Shown piece after piece: positions 13,512 through 21,592 of a DNA stretch of 21,630 nucleotides. The DNA lies in NCBI GenBank assembly GCA_030672345.1, contig DAOVGO010000201.1:1-21630 (forward strand). The letters are read 5' to 3'. Source of the DNA: Methanosarcinales archaeon. Lineage in GTDB: Archaea > Halobacteriota > Methanosarcinia > Methanosarcinales > Methanogasteraceae. The notes below the pieces were generated by a model, which was not told the DNA's origin, did no database searches, and saw only the letters and a program-made list of their open reading frames with translations. How positions within the stretch are numbered: position 1 is the first letter of the stretch; every line of letters starts with the position of its first letter. Both the position numbers and the translations under genes were made by a program.

Positions 13512-14537
13512 ATGCGGGAAAGTGGGGGAGTCAGGCGTATGCATGCAGATGAGGTTGCACAGAGCAGCATCGATTTTCTGACAGCTATTGCGATATTTAT
13601 GCTCACCTTTGCATACCTCATGATACAGATTCCTTCGATCTTCGCACCATTCCAGACCCATAGCACCGATCTCCAGCCGGTTGCGTACCGCACAGGCATG
13701 ATTCTCGTAGAGGATGCCGGATGGTGGGATAATAGCAGCACCAATCAGAACGGCACAGACTGGGAGCGGGAGAACGTCCTTTCGGATGATATCTGCCGAA
13801 TCGGGCTTGCTGCAAACAAACACAACCCGAGCAACTTCTCAGAGCTGGTGAACCGCGGGAAAGTCTGTCTTTTGAGCGAAAAGAAGATAAAAAGGCTGAA
13901 CCTGACATACACGAACCAGACGACGCATAACTGGATCAGGGACCAGCTCGGATTAAACATCACACGAACCTACGCGTACAACATCTCGCTGCAGTACCTG
14001 AATGGCACGACCGCAGAGCCCATGTATGTGCCAAACAACACACATCCCGCGCTCTGCATCGGCAATCTGATTCCGGAAACAACCGAAGTCGAAAAGATGG
14101 AACGTCTGGTGGCTATCGAGGGTGACTCCGGAGTTGGATATCTGAATCTCAATGCCACCACCAACACGTCGAGTGTCAATCTGACTCTGCCGAGACTGAG
14201 TTCGTTTGTGGTCCGTGTTGGGGCAGGAGACTTTCGTGAAGCAAACCGGACAGCAGACGCCCGATTGAATGTTACTTTGAACAATACCGATTATAACAAT
14301 GTCTCGGTCATAAACAAGCATAACGCCAGCGAACCCGGTCTATCAGGTCTCTATGTCGCCGGCTGGCACGCATTCAACAGGACCGTGATCGAAGATTATC
14401 TCTGCGACTCCAATAACATCACAATTAAAACAACATTTTGCAATGCATCGTATATGTGGGTCAACCGATCCGACTGGGGCGATCCTGTGGGGGATGTCTC
14501 GATGCCGTCTGCAAAACTGGTGGTGTGTATATGGTAA
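13512..14537 (+). CDS. Pilin/pseudopilin-like glycoprotein (DUF7287-like N-terminus)
   Basis: First gene of a five-gene pilin-like cluster. The N-terminus has HADEVAQSSIDF followed by a helix (LTAIAIFMLTFAYLMIQIP), then PSIFAPFQ. By memory this matches the haloarchaeal family DUF7287, whose members start with AQ-S-DF and a single helix. The rest is a roughly 290-residue exported domain with many N-glycosylation sequons and a conserved-looking RTGMILVEDAGWWDN segment. Two starts are possible: ATG 13512, nearly leaderless, and ATG 13539, which has GGGGGAG eight bases upstream and gives MHADEVAQ, closer to the sister proteins. The stop TAA overlaps the next gene's ATG within ATGGTAA. Confidence 0.75.
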   Translation: MRESGGVRRMHADEVAQSSIDFLTAIAIFMLTFAYLMIQIPSIFAPFQTHSTDLQPVAYRTGMILVEDAGWWDNSSTNQNGTDWERENVLSDDICRIGLAANKHNPSNFSELVNRGKVCLLSEKKIKRLNLTYTNQTTHNWIRDQLGLNITRTYAYNISLQYLNGTTAEPMYVPNNTHPALCIGNLIPETTEVEKMERLVAIEGDSGVGYLNLNATTNTSSVNLTLPRLSSFVVRVGAGDFREANRTADARLNVTLNNTDYNNVSVINKHNASEPGLSGLYVAGWHAFNRTVIEDYLCDSNNITIKTTFCNASYMWVNRSDWGDPVGDVSMPSAKLVVCIW

Positions 14538-17500
14538 CCGACGATTTTTTCACAAAAAATCGAGTAAAAACTGCCCTCCGGGTGGGGATCATTTTTTGGT
14601 TGAGCGTTTGTGGAAGGTTTGTGAGTAAAAACGGGTATCTGACCCGGAGGGCAGTTTTTGATCAAACTTTTGTGAAAAGTTTGCGAGTAAGAAATGCCCT
14701 CCGGGTGGGGATCATTTTTTGGTTGAACGTTTGTGGGAGGTTTGCAGGTAAAAACTGCCCTCCGGGTGGGGGCTGGTTGCGCGATGAGCGTGCCCAGCTC
14801 CAGACGCTCGAAGGGTTCGCCGCAGCCCTCCTGATGGTCGGCACGGTCTATCTCGTGGTGAACGCGGTGACGCTCTCTGTGCCACAGACCGAACTCCATC
14901 TGGATGCCCAGCTCAAGACGTACGGCAGGGATGCGCTTGCGATACTGGATGCGCAGATGCCGCCTGTGAAGGATGGGGAGTATTATACGAGTTCGCTTAA
15001 GGGTTCGGTGGTTGACTGGGTGAACGGGGTCGCGGGCGCAACAAGCTTTGAGACAGAGGAGTTTACACCATCGAATCCGGGTACCAATCAAACGTCGTAT
15101 CGGTTTGAGTTCAGAACTCCTGCAGGTTGTACTTACAACCATACCTTCGAGGTGCGAATCCCGAACAACACCAGGGTTAGCTACGCTTATGTCATGCTCA
15201 CAGGGATACCAAGGCTGGATACCGGAAGCTGCGATGACCCGCAGATCGGCAAACCACTCCCTCTGGCACTCTCGAATGCATCGTCTCCGGACCATTTCGG
15301 ATGCGCAATCGCGCACGGCGATGTGAACGGCGATGGCATACCTGACATGGTCGTCGGTGCTTACGGGAACAACTCCGGTTCAGGGGTGGTGTATGTCTAT
15401 TACGGCAACAACAGCAGCATCGTGGCATGGGAGACTGCGCCGCCGGATATCACGATCACAAATCCGGGTGCATCCGGCGATCGCTTTGGCTGGGCAGCGG
15501 CATGCGGGGATGTGAATAATGATAATTTTACGGATATAATCATTGGTGCATATAAAAACGATACTGCCACTCGTACCGATACTGGTGCGGCATACATCTA
15601 TTACGGAGATACGTCGATGAGCACTCCGAACGTTACGATGATTGACCCTGCCGCGAGTATGGGCAACGACGACGATTGGTTTGGATATTCGCTTGCGTGC
15701 GGCGATGTCAACGGCGATGGTTTTGATGATGTGATCGCGGGAGCGCCAGGCGTGGATAGAATAGCGGGGTCGATTGCAGGAAAAGTTTTTATATATTATG
15801 GCAATAATTCATTGGGTACAATTCTGACTGGTGAGGATGTCGCACTCTACAACCCTTACACAAGCAACGATTTCTTTGGTATCTCTGTTGCGTGCTTCGA
15901 TATCGGTGGAACGGGTACGCGAGATATCCTTGTCGGCGCAAACAACTCAAGCAGCGTATATGCGTATTTTGGCGGATCACTACCATCGCTCATCGACTCG
16001 ATCGACGGCGTGAACATGACATTTCACGGCGCGGACAACTCCGAATTCGGCATCTCGGTCGCACGAGCAGGTGACGTGAACAATGACGGCTCAGATGACC
16101 TCATCGTGGGCGCGCCAGATAACGATAGTGCGCACATCTTCTACGGCAGATCGTTGCCTGACAATACGTCTGACATCAACCTGACCGGAACGTCAGGGTC
16201 TCACTTCGGAATATCGGTATCCGCATCCGGAGATGCCGATTCTGACGGATACGATGGCGTGATCGTTGGAAGATCCGATAAGAAGGCAGAGGCATTCTAT
16301 GATGTTGATCTCGGGATCGGATCGATCTCGGTATCAGAAACCGATGCAGGTTTCGGCACCGTTGTTTCAAAGATCGGCGATGTTGATGCTGACGGTATCC
16401 CTGATCTTGCAATCGGCGCGCCCGGTGCCGGGAAGGTGTACGTGTACACGCCGCGATTTCCTGAAACGCCGTGGCTTGCTATCGGGAATAAAACCGATCT
16501 CGCTAATGGGAATGGGACGAAGGTCTGGGAGTACACAACCGTGATAAAGACGGATGGCGGTAATCGGACAGGCAATATACTGGTTTCTGCTGGCAACTCC
16601 ACCGATAAGACGCTCCCGATCTACCGGGAGATCACGACCGACGCCACTCTTTCGATGTATATCAAGACCAACACGTCAACCAATGTCAGAGTATCGGTGA
16701 ACGGAGTCGAGGTCAACGCCACCAGCCCTGCCATCGATACGAGCGGAATCTGGGAATGGCGTAACATCACGCTTCCGGGAGATATCACCGAATGGAGGAT
16801 CGGGGACAACAACATTGCAATCAATGTCACCTCTGGCACGTTTTATATCGGCAGGGATTCCACCGCAGCCAGCATGATCCGCGTAACCCTCCCGATCACA
16901 CAGCCGTTTACGACGAGCGAAAGAACCCCTGACTTTGCTGCTGCGATCAATGACTGGATAGACGATCATAATGCTACCGATGGCACGTACGAGGTGCCTT
17001 TCCTGCTGCACTCAGGTTCATCAGGAGCGATCAACGTGACGAACTTCCGCATCAAGGCAACGCCGTCGTTAAACGAGAATCTCGATACGCTGCTTCCGGA
17101 TTTCATCGAGTACAATGTGATCTTCGCTTATCTGGACACACTCCTGAAAGGGCACCTGCGCACGTTCTCGGATGGCAGTTATGAGAAGACCCTGAACTTC
17201 ACCGGGAATGAAAACCTCACGGTTCATATACTGCTTCCCAATAACACAACATCGGTGTATAAGGCGAAGATGGATGTGACAGGGCTTCCCAATGAGTCGA
17301 TCGGCAAATGTGATTTGGCAATAAATTTTGCACAGGAGGCAGACGCCGCAATCGTGGTGGACTTGGATGGAAATGTGCATATAGGATATAGCAAAAACAA
17401 TCCACAATTATGGTACATCAATAATGAGGATGGAACATGGGTCGGAGGTGATATCAATCAGGGCGGCGGGACTACCTATAATCTCAGTCTGACCATCGAT

Positions 17501-19117
17501 AACGACGATGAACTGCATGCAGCATTCATCGGAGGGAAACCGAGCCCTGATGTGTATTACTCAAGAACCTATGATGGGGTCTGGTTGCCTAAACAGGATA
17601 TACAACAGGTGAATGATAGTGGTGTGAACGAGCCGTCAGACGATCCGTCCCAGCCGTGTATCGCTGTCGATTCCACGAGTGCTCCACACATCGTCTGGGT
17701 TGAGAACGTCTCCATTTATTACGCTGGAAACACCACAGGCACATGGTCTCCTGCCGTGCAGCTGAACAACACCACCAATGGAACGAGTCCGCTCTTTGAG
17801 ATCGATTCCAATGATACCAAACACCTCGCGTTTCTTGAAAATAGAACAGTGTACTACATGAATACGTCAGCAGGCGACTGGAGCATTCCTGTACATGTGG
17901 GCAACAGCACCAATGCAACGGATATCGCCATGTCCATCGACCTTCACAATCATGCGCATCTCGTATGGGCAGAAAACGGCACCAGAATATATTATTCAAA
18001 TAACACCGGCGGGTCATGGCATCAGAAAAGGATGATATACAACGGAACTGCTGTATCAGAGCCTTCGATAGATACTGATTATGCCGACAATGTACACATC
18101 GTATGGACTGCTAATGGTGATGTCTATTACTCTAACAATATAGCAGGGTCATGGAGTGCACCAGAGAACCTTGGTAGCGGGACCAATCCACTGATAGCCA
18201 TAGACGCCAATGGAAACATCCATATTATATGGGGCGATGGTAATACATTATATTATTATGGTCATATTTTATATTACCCAAACAAACCATACATCGTCAT
18301 CAACAACTGCACCGTGTGGAACTACAATGTCGAAGAGATCAACCATGGCGATACAGAAAACGGCAGCATCACGCTTGGGGACAATACAACAGACGCCATA
18401 TACAAGAATTTTAAGATAGACGAAGAGATCGATGGACCATCATTCCTGTCCATTTACACAACAGGAAATGATAGCAGCATTGACATCTACATCGATGACA
18501 GGTGGGTCAGATCGGCTTTCATACCGGTAAACGCCAGTGGTTTTGTGTGGCAGAACATCACCCTGCCTCCAGGCGTATGGCACACCGGCACAAACCGGCT
18601 CCGCATCAATGGCTCCAACCTCAATAACACGTACGGGTATGCAAAGAGCACTGACGGCACGAGCGATTATCACTACGATAACGGAACCATGAACATCAGT
18701 TTTGATAGTTTTGACTACACATGGATGATCCGCGTCTATGCCACAGAGTATCGCGGTTCCCATACGACCAGCGATTTCTCAGAACCCTTGAACGGGTATA
18801 TATCCTCGCATAACGCCTCAGGCGAGTACTATAACATCACGTTCACGGTGCATTCGGACACGAGAGGCAGGATCAAACTATCGCGCATGCGCATAGAATA
18901 TTACATCCGTGGTAATCAGACGCATGTCTTTCAGAAGCGGATCTTCACTAACGGCGTGCCTCCGTACAACTCGGTGACTGCTGCGAGACTGGTCACGGTT
19001 CAGGATGATGACATCACAGCATCCGATGCCGAGGAACGGATGCCTGATGCGAGCATGTCGCCGAAGATCAAACTATGGAACCTTGTCGAAGTCAGACTGG
19101 AGATGTGGTATAAATGA
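14531..19117 (+). CDS. Giant pseudopilin-like surface protein with an integrin-alpha-like propeller
   Basis: 1,528 residues from ATG 14531, which overlaps the previous stop. Residues 4-83 come from a repeat block; the pilin-type signal LRDERAQLQTLEGFAAALLM then follows, with its helix near 92-114. TTG 14777 would start exactly at this signal (1,446 residues). Residues about 254-645 hold seven FG-GAP repeats (FG...GDVNGDG..D...GA...YVYYG), enough for a seven-bladed propeller like integrin alpha, most with D-x-N/D-x-D-G calcium loops. A beta-sandwich region follows. A second propeller-like region near 937-1250 has repeats of the type HIVW..NG..YYSNN..GSW. A second sandwich module lies near 1255-1528. 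N-glycosylation sequons are abundant. It is probably an exported adhesin or stalk protein on the pilus. The N-terminus resembles haloarchaeal DUF7288 proteins, which are far smaller. Confidence 0.85.
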   Translation: MVTDDFFTKNRVKTALRVGIIFWLSVCGRFVSKNGYLTRRAVFDQTFVKSLRVRNALRVGIIFWLNVCGRFAGKNCPPGGGWLRDERAQLQTLEGFAAALLMVGTVYLVVNAVTLSVPQTELHLDAQLKTYGRDALAILDAQMPPVKDGEYYTSSLKGSVVDWVNGVAGATSFETEEFTPSNPGTNQTSYRFEFRTPAGCTYNHTFEVRIPNNTRVSYAYVMLTGIPRLDTGSCDDPQIGKPLPLALSNASSPDHFGCAIAHGDVNGDGIPDMVVGAYGNNSGSGVVYVYYGNNSSIVAWETAPPDITITNPGASGDRFGWAAACGDVNNDNFTDIIIGAYKNDTATRTDTGAAYIYYGDTSMSTPNVTMIDPAASMGNDDDWFGYSLACGDVNGDGFDDVIAGAPGVDRIAGSIAGKVFIYYGNNSLGTILTGEDVALYNPYTSNDFFGISVACFDIGGTGTRDILVGANNSSSVYAYFGGSLPSLIDSIDGVNMTFHGADNSEFGISVARAGDVNNDGSDDLIVGAPDNDSAHIFYGRSLPDNTSDINLTGTSGSHFGISVSASGDADSDGYDGVIVGRSDKKAEAFYDVDLGIGSISVSETDAGFGTVVSKIGDVDADGIPDLAIGAPGAGKVYVYTPRFPETPWLAIGNKTDLANGNGTKVWEYTTVIKTDGGNRTGNILVSAGNSTDKTLPIYREITTDATLSMYIKTNTSTNVRVSVNGVEVNATSPAIDTSGIWEWRNITLPGDITEWRIGDNNIAINVTSGTFYIGRDSTAASMIRVTLPITQPFTTSERTPDFAAAINDWIDDHNATDGTYEVPFLLHSGSSGAINVTNFRIKATPSLNENLDTLLPDFIEYNVIFAYLDTLLKGHLRTFSDGSYEKTLNFTGNENLTVHILLPNNTTSVYKAKMDVTGLPNESIGKCDLAINFAQEADAAIVVDLDGNVHIGYSKNNPQLWYINNEDGTWVGGDINQGGGTTYNLSLTIDNDDELHAAFIGGKPSPDVYYSRTYDGVWLPKQDIQQVNDSGVNEPSDDPSQPCIAVDSTSAPHIVWVENVSIYYAGNTTGTWSPAVQLNNTTNGTSPLFEIDSNDTKHLAFLENRTVYYMNTSAGDWSIPVHVGNSTNATDIAMSIDLHNHAHLVWAENGTRIYYSNNTGGSWHQKRMIYNGTAVSEPSIDTDYADNVHIVWTANGDVYYSNNIAGSWSAPENLGSGTNPLIAIDANGNIHIIWGDGNTLYYYGHILYYPNKPYIVINNCTVWNYNVEEINHGDTENGSITLGDNTTDAIYKNFKIDEEIDGPSFLSIYTTGNDSSIDIYIDDRWVRSAFIPVNASGFVWQNITLPPGVWHTGTNRLRINGSNLNNTYGYAKSTDGTSDYHYDNGTMNISFDSFDYTWMIRVYATEYRGSHTTSDFSEPLNGYISSHNASGEYYNITFTVHSDTRGRIKLSRMRIEYYIRGNQTHVFQKRIFTNGVPPYNSVTAARLVTVQDDDITASDAEERMPDASMSPKIKLWNLVEVRLEMWYK
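14541..14772 (+). repeat. Nested palindromic repeat block inside the giant gene
   Basis: About 230 bases built from units roughly 61-62 bases long. A 32-base sequence at 14572-14603 recurs exactly at 14695-14726, an offset of 123 (41 codons), and its first part recurs at 14756. A perfect 18-base inverted pair lies at 14566-14583 and 14642-14659 (AAAAACTGCCCTCCGGGT and its complement). Two perfect hairpins with nine-base arms lie at 14542-14562 (CGATTTTTT/AAAAAATCG) and 14663-14683 (CAAACTTTT/AAAAGTTTG). Units end in GAGTA-like sequence. The block is open in the gene's frame and encodes the twin peptide ALRVGIIFWL(S/N)VCGRF. Confidence 0.9.
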
Positions 19118-19554
19118 TACGGGACGAAAAAGCACAGTGGATCATTCTTGCCGGATTTACGATAAGCATATCCCTCGCAGTGCTGATCGTGCTCCTGAAT
19201 CTCTCGTTCATGTCAGGATATCAGGCATCGCAGGCGCAGATCGAGTTTCCGATGTACGAACTCCGTGAACTGCACGACGAGACCTACACAGAGGTCAACA
19301 TCATCGCCATGCAGGATAACATCACCACCGATGAGATCAATGACACGATGGTGAACTATGGAAACCTGCTGTCACAGTTGTATGCGTATCACGGGCAACT
19401 GGTAACCACGTCGGTGAACACCACCACGTCAACGAAGAACGCGACAACAGCAGATGTCGCAAGGGGGCTGAACGTCACCACAGTGACAATCGAGGTCACC
19501 TTCTATGACGGGACCACCAGATACACCGAACGGTTGAGCAGCAGCACAATATAA
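19114..19554 (+). CDS. Small pilin-like protein (DUF7261-like N-terminus)
   Basis: 146 residues, ATG overlapping the giant gene's stop (ATGA). It starts MIRDEKAQWIILAGFTISIS, a charged n-region then a long helix to about residue 34, the same D-E-x-A-Q pattern as its neighbours. The exported part is mainly helical and polar in the first half, then Thr/Asn-rich (TTTSTKNATT) with a final strand pattern TIEVTFYDGTTRYTERL. By memory the N-terminus matches haloarchaeal DUF7261 proteins, which accompany the other families of this cluster. It probably acts as a minor pilin or pseudopilin partner of the giant protein. Confidence 0.72.
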   Translation: MIRDEKAQWIILAGFTISISLAVLIVLLNLSFMSGYQASQAQIEFPMYELRELHDETYTEVNIIAMQDNITTDEINDTMVNYGNLLSQLYAYHGQLVTTSVNTTTSTKNATTADVARGLNVTTVTIEVTFYDGTTRYTERLSSSTI

Positions 19555-19577
19555 AATTATAGGAGGGAGTAACGATT

Positions 19578-20018
19578 GTGACCAATCTGAACGATGACCG
19601 GGCAGTATCCTTCTCGCTTGAATACATCCTGATCTCGAGCGTGTCGATCCTGCTCTTTCTGTCAGTAATATCAATATCGGGTTCGATACTGCTTGACCTT
19701 CCGACCGATGTTGCGGCGACACAGCAGTTCAATGATGTGGGAAACGACATCGGCACCAAGCTGAGCATGTTCTACCTGATCGCGCCCGAAAATGGCACGC
19801 TGGACACGTTGCTTGAGATGCCGCCGACGATCGGCGGGCACACGTACACGGTGAGGATGTCCGCCAACAACGCCACTGATCAGCGGGTGATGATCATTGC
19901 GGATGACATCGATCTTAACATATCCTATACAATAAACGGAATCGGTGCGTCCATCCCGATCGATGGGGAGACGCACAGCGCAAGCGGCAAGCACCGATTA
20001 TGTTTCAACAATACATGA
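19578..20018 (+). CDS. Small pilin-like protein (DUF7266-like N-terminus)
   Basis: 146 residues from GTG 19578, supported by GGAGGGAGT at 19562-19570. The N-terminus LNDDRAVSFSLEYILISSVS continues into a single hydrophobic helix to about residue 38. This resembles the RAVS-x-x-(I/L)EY start of haloarchaeal DUF7266 proteins (from memory). The exported domain contains VAATQQFNDVGNDIGTKLSM and YTVRMSANNATDQRVMII, a helix followed by strands, as in pseudopilins. It is 23 bases from the preceding gene and 28 from the next, the same operon. Confidence 0.72.
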   Translation: MTNLNDDRAVSFSLEYILISSVSILLFLSVISISGSILLDLPTDVAATQQFNDVGNDIGTKLSMFYLIAPENGTLDTLLEMPPTIGGHTYTVRMSANNATDQRVMIIADDIDLNISYTINGIGASIPIDGETHSASGKHRLCFNNT

Positions 20019-20046
20019 GGGTAATTACGGTTACGGGGTGGCAAAT

Positions 20047-20820
20047 ATGAATAAAAACAAATTAATCCAATCTGACAGCGCTGTTTCAGAGGTGGTGGGA
20101 TATACACTCGTATTCGGGATCGTCGTTCTTGCGATCGGACTGATCTATGTGACTGGCATACCGGCACTGCAATCGACAAAGGATGCGACTCAGTTCAAGA
20201 GCATTGAGCAGGGTTTCATGATCCTCAATACCGATCTCTCAAAGGTTGCTCTCGACCAATCGCCGGTCAGGACGACGAAACTCGGCACCGCAGAGGGCGG
20301 TATGCTTGCGTCCGATCCTGCGGCATGTAACATCTCGCTCAAGATCTTCGAGAGCGGAAACGAGCAGTTCAATGATACGATAGAGCTGGGGCGCATCGAA
20401 TTTGTGAGTGGGGTTGGTTCCATATCATGTGAAAATGGCGCTGTGATCACGAGATACGGGTCTGGGTCGTTCATGACGATAAAACCGCGGATGTTCAAGT
20501 CTAATCAGGACCCGATCATGTTTTCGCTGATCAAGGTCAATGATTCGTCCCGGTCTGCCAGCGGCGGCATCTCGCAGATCACGATCAGCAATCCGCGATT
20601 CAATGAGAGTCTATTCAACACCCCGGAGGTCTATGAGAATGGAGAGATGGAAATCAAGGTCGATAGCGAATACGCTGATTCATGGGCGAGATTCTTAAGT
20701 AGCGAGTTTGGTGCGACGTTTCCTGACCCGTTACCCGACAGTTCGACCGGCTGGAGCGACAAGATATCCTTTGATAAGCTCGTGGTCGTTGAGTACGTTG
20801 TCAGCGTGGATATCTGGTGA
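20047..20820 (+). CDS. Pilin-like protein (DUF7289-like N-terminus)
   Basis: 257 residues from ATG 20047, preferred over a frame opening at 19945 because GGGGTGG lies just upstream and the preceding gene ends at 20018. The start SDSAVSEVVGYTLVFGIVVL is a class III-type signal helix resembling the RAVSEVLGY start of haloarchaeal DUF7289 proteins (from memory). Downstream are GIPALQSTKDATQFKSIEQG, consistent with a pilin-like alpha-helical spine, then a beta-rich domain with INDs such as FVSGVGSISCENGAVITRYG and KPRMFKSNQDPIMFSLIKV. It is the last gene of the pilin-like cluster. Confidence 0.77.
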   Translation: MNKNKLIQSDSAVSEVVGYTLVFGIVVLAIGLIYVTGIPALQSTKDATQFKSIEQGFMILNTDLSKVALDQSPVRTTKLGTAEGGMLASDPAACNISLKIFESGNEQFNDTIELGRIEFVSGVGSISCENGAVITRYGSGSFMTIKPRMFKSNQDPIMFSLIKVNDSSRSASGGISQITISNPRFNESLFNTPEVYENGEMEIKVDSEYADSWARFLSSEFGATFPDPLPDSSTGWSDKISFDKLVVVEYVVSVDIW

Positions 20821-20882
20821 CCTCGGGCATATCCTGCCGCATAGCCATACGTTGATATGCCATGCCAGTACAGAGATCATCG

Positions 20883-21299
20883 ATGGCAGCAAGCGACACA
20901 GCACTCACAGAACGGCAGATGCAGGTACTGCGGCTGCGGAACGATGGCTATTCGCAGGAGAAGATTGCTGCCGAACTGGGCACGACGAAGCAAAACATCT
21001 CTGCAATTGAAAAAACGGCACGCAAGAATATCGAGCGGGCTGAAAACACCCTGAAATTCGTCAAGATGCTCAAAGCACCGATCTGGTTTGAGGTTGCAGC
21101 GGGCACCCGTTTCGATGACCTGATCGGAATGATCTACTCGAAGGCAGATGCCGCGAACGGGGATGTGCATGTGCGTTATGATGGCGTCGCACTCGCATCA
21201 AGAATCCGGGAACTTGCGGGGGGGCGGATACGGCACAGGGTGGTGGTGGTCGATTTCGAGATCGCAATAACCGGAAACGGGGACGTACTGGTGCGATAG
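20883..21299 (+). CDS. Tfx-family DNA-binding transcriptional regulator
   Basis: 138 residues from ATG 20883 (an in-frame ATG at 20862 would add seven). The N-terminal helix-turn-helix reads LTERQMQVLRLRNDGYSQEK followed by IAAELGTTKQNISAIEKTAR, the hallmark of Tfx. In Methanothermobacter, Tfx binds downstream of the promoter of the molybdenum formylmethanofuran dehydrogenase operon. The C-terminal domain holds AENTLKFVKMLKAPIWFEV and ends with VVVDFEIAITGNGDVLVR, also typical. The length is normal. Its target here is not visible; it lies between the pilin cluster and the partial gene at the right edge. Confidence 0.88.
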   Translation: MAASDTALTERQMQVLRLRNDGYSQEKIAAELGTTKQNISAIEKTARKNIERAENTLKFVKMLKAPIWFEVAAGTRFDDLIGMIYSKADAANGDVHVRYDGVALASRIRELAGGRIRHRVVVVDFEIAITGNGDVLVR

Positions 21300-21592
21300 C
21301 GGTAGTAGAGACCTTTTATTATCTTCTGGTCAGACCGAAACAGCATTGATCTACATAATCAGTGTTCATCTGTGCCTGATATCACTTTTAGACACAGCAC
21401 CACACAAATTACACTGATTTCACCAATCCAATCGTACCAGTGTTTGCAGGATTGGCATCACGTTTTTCAACCGACCAGAAGAAATTAAAAAGACTCTTGT
21501 TTCCTCGTTTTTGTCGAAAGACCAGAGGGAACCACACGTCTCAAGCGCGGATGACAAACATCTTATTACCCTCACCGAATAATGGATGCCTG
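21300..21592. other. Intergenic region with an imperfect inverted repeat of dispersed-repeat type
   Basis: No credible gene is seen. A T-rich stretch after the Tfx stop (CCTTTTATTATC, about 21311-21322) may terminate transcription. Bases 21357-21374 (AATCAGTGTTCATCTGTG) are inversely repeated, imperfectly, at 21403-21419 (CACAAATTACACTGATT). This wording is like the noncoding GTGTTCATCTGTG-type repeats seen in many environmental genomes. A TATA-like ATCTTATTACC at 21559-21569 would suit the gene starting at 21593. Confidence 0.45.

Noticed and set aside
14541..14772. The repeated hairpins considered as a CRISPR array.
   Set aside because: The units are not identical repeats separated by unique spacers; they contain inverted copies and internal palindromes, and the spacing is filled by related sequence. 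No cas genes are in the window.
14396..15316. Minus-strand open frame of 306 codons opposite the start of the giant gene.
   Set aside because: Its translation is rich in Arg, Cys and His and contains the repeat block in reverse. The plus strand has a coherent signal helix and FG-GAP repeats.
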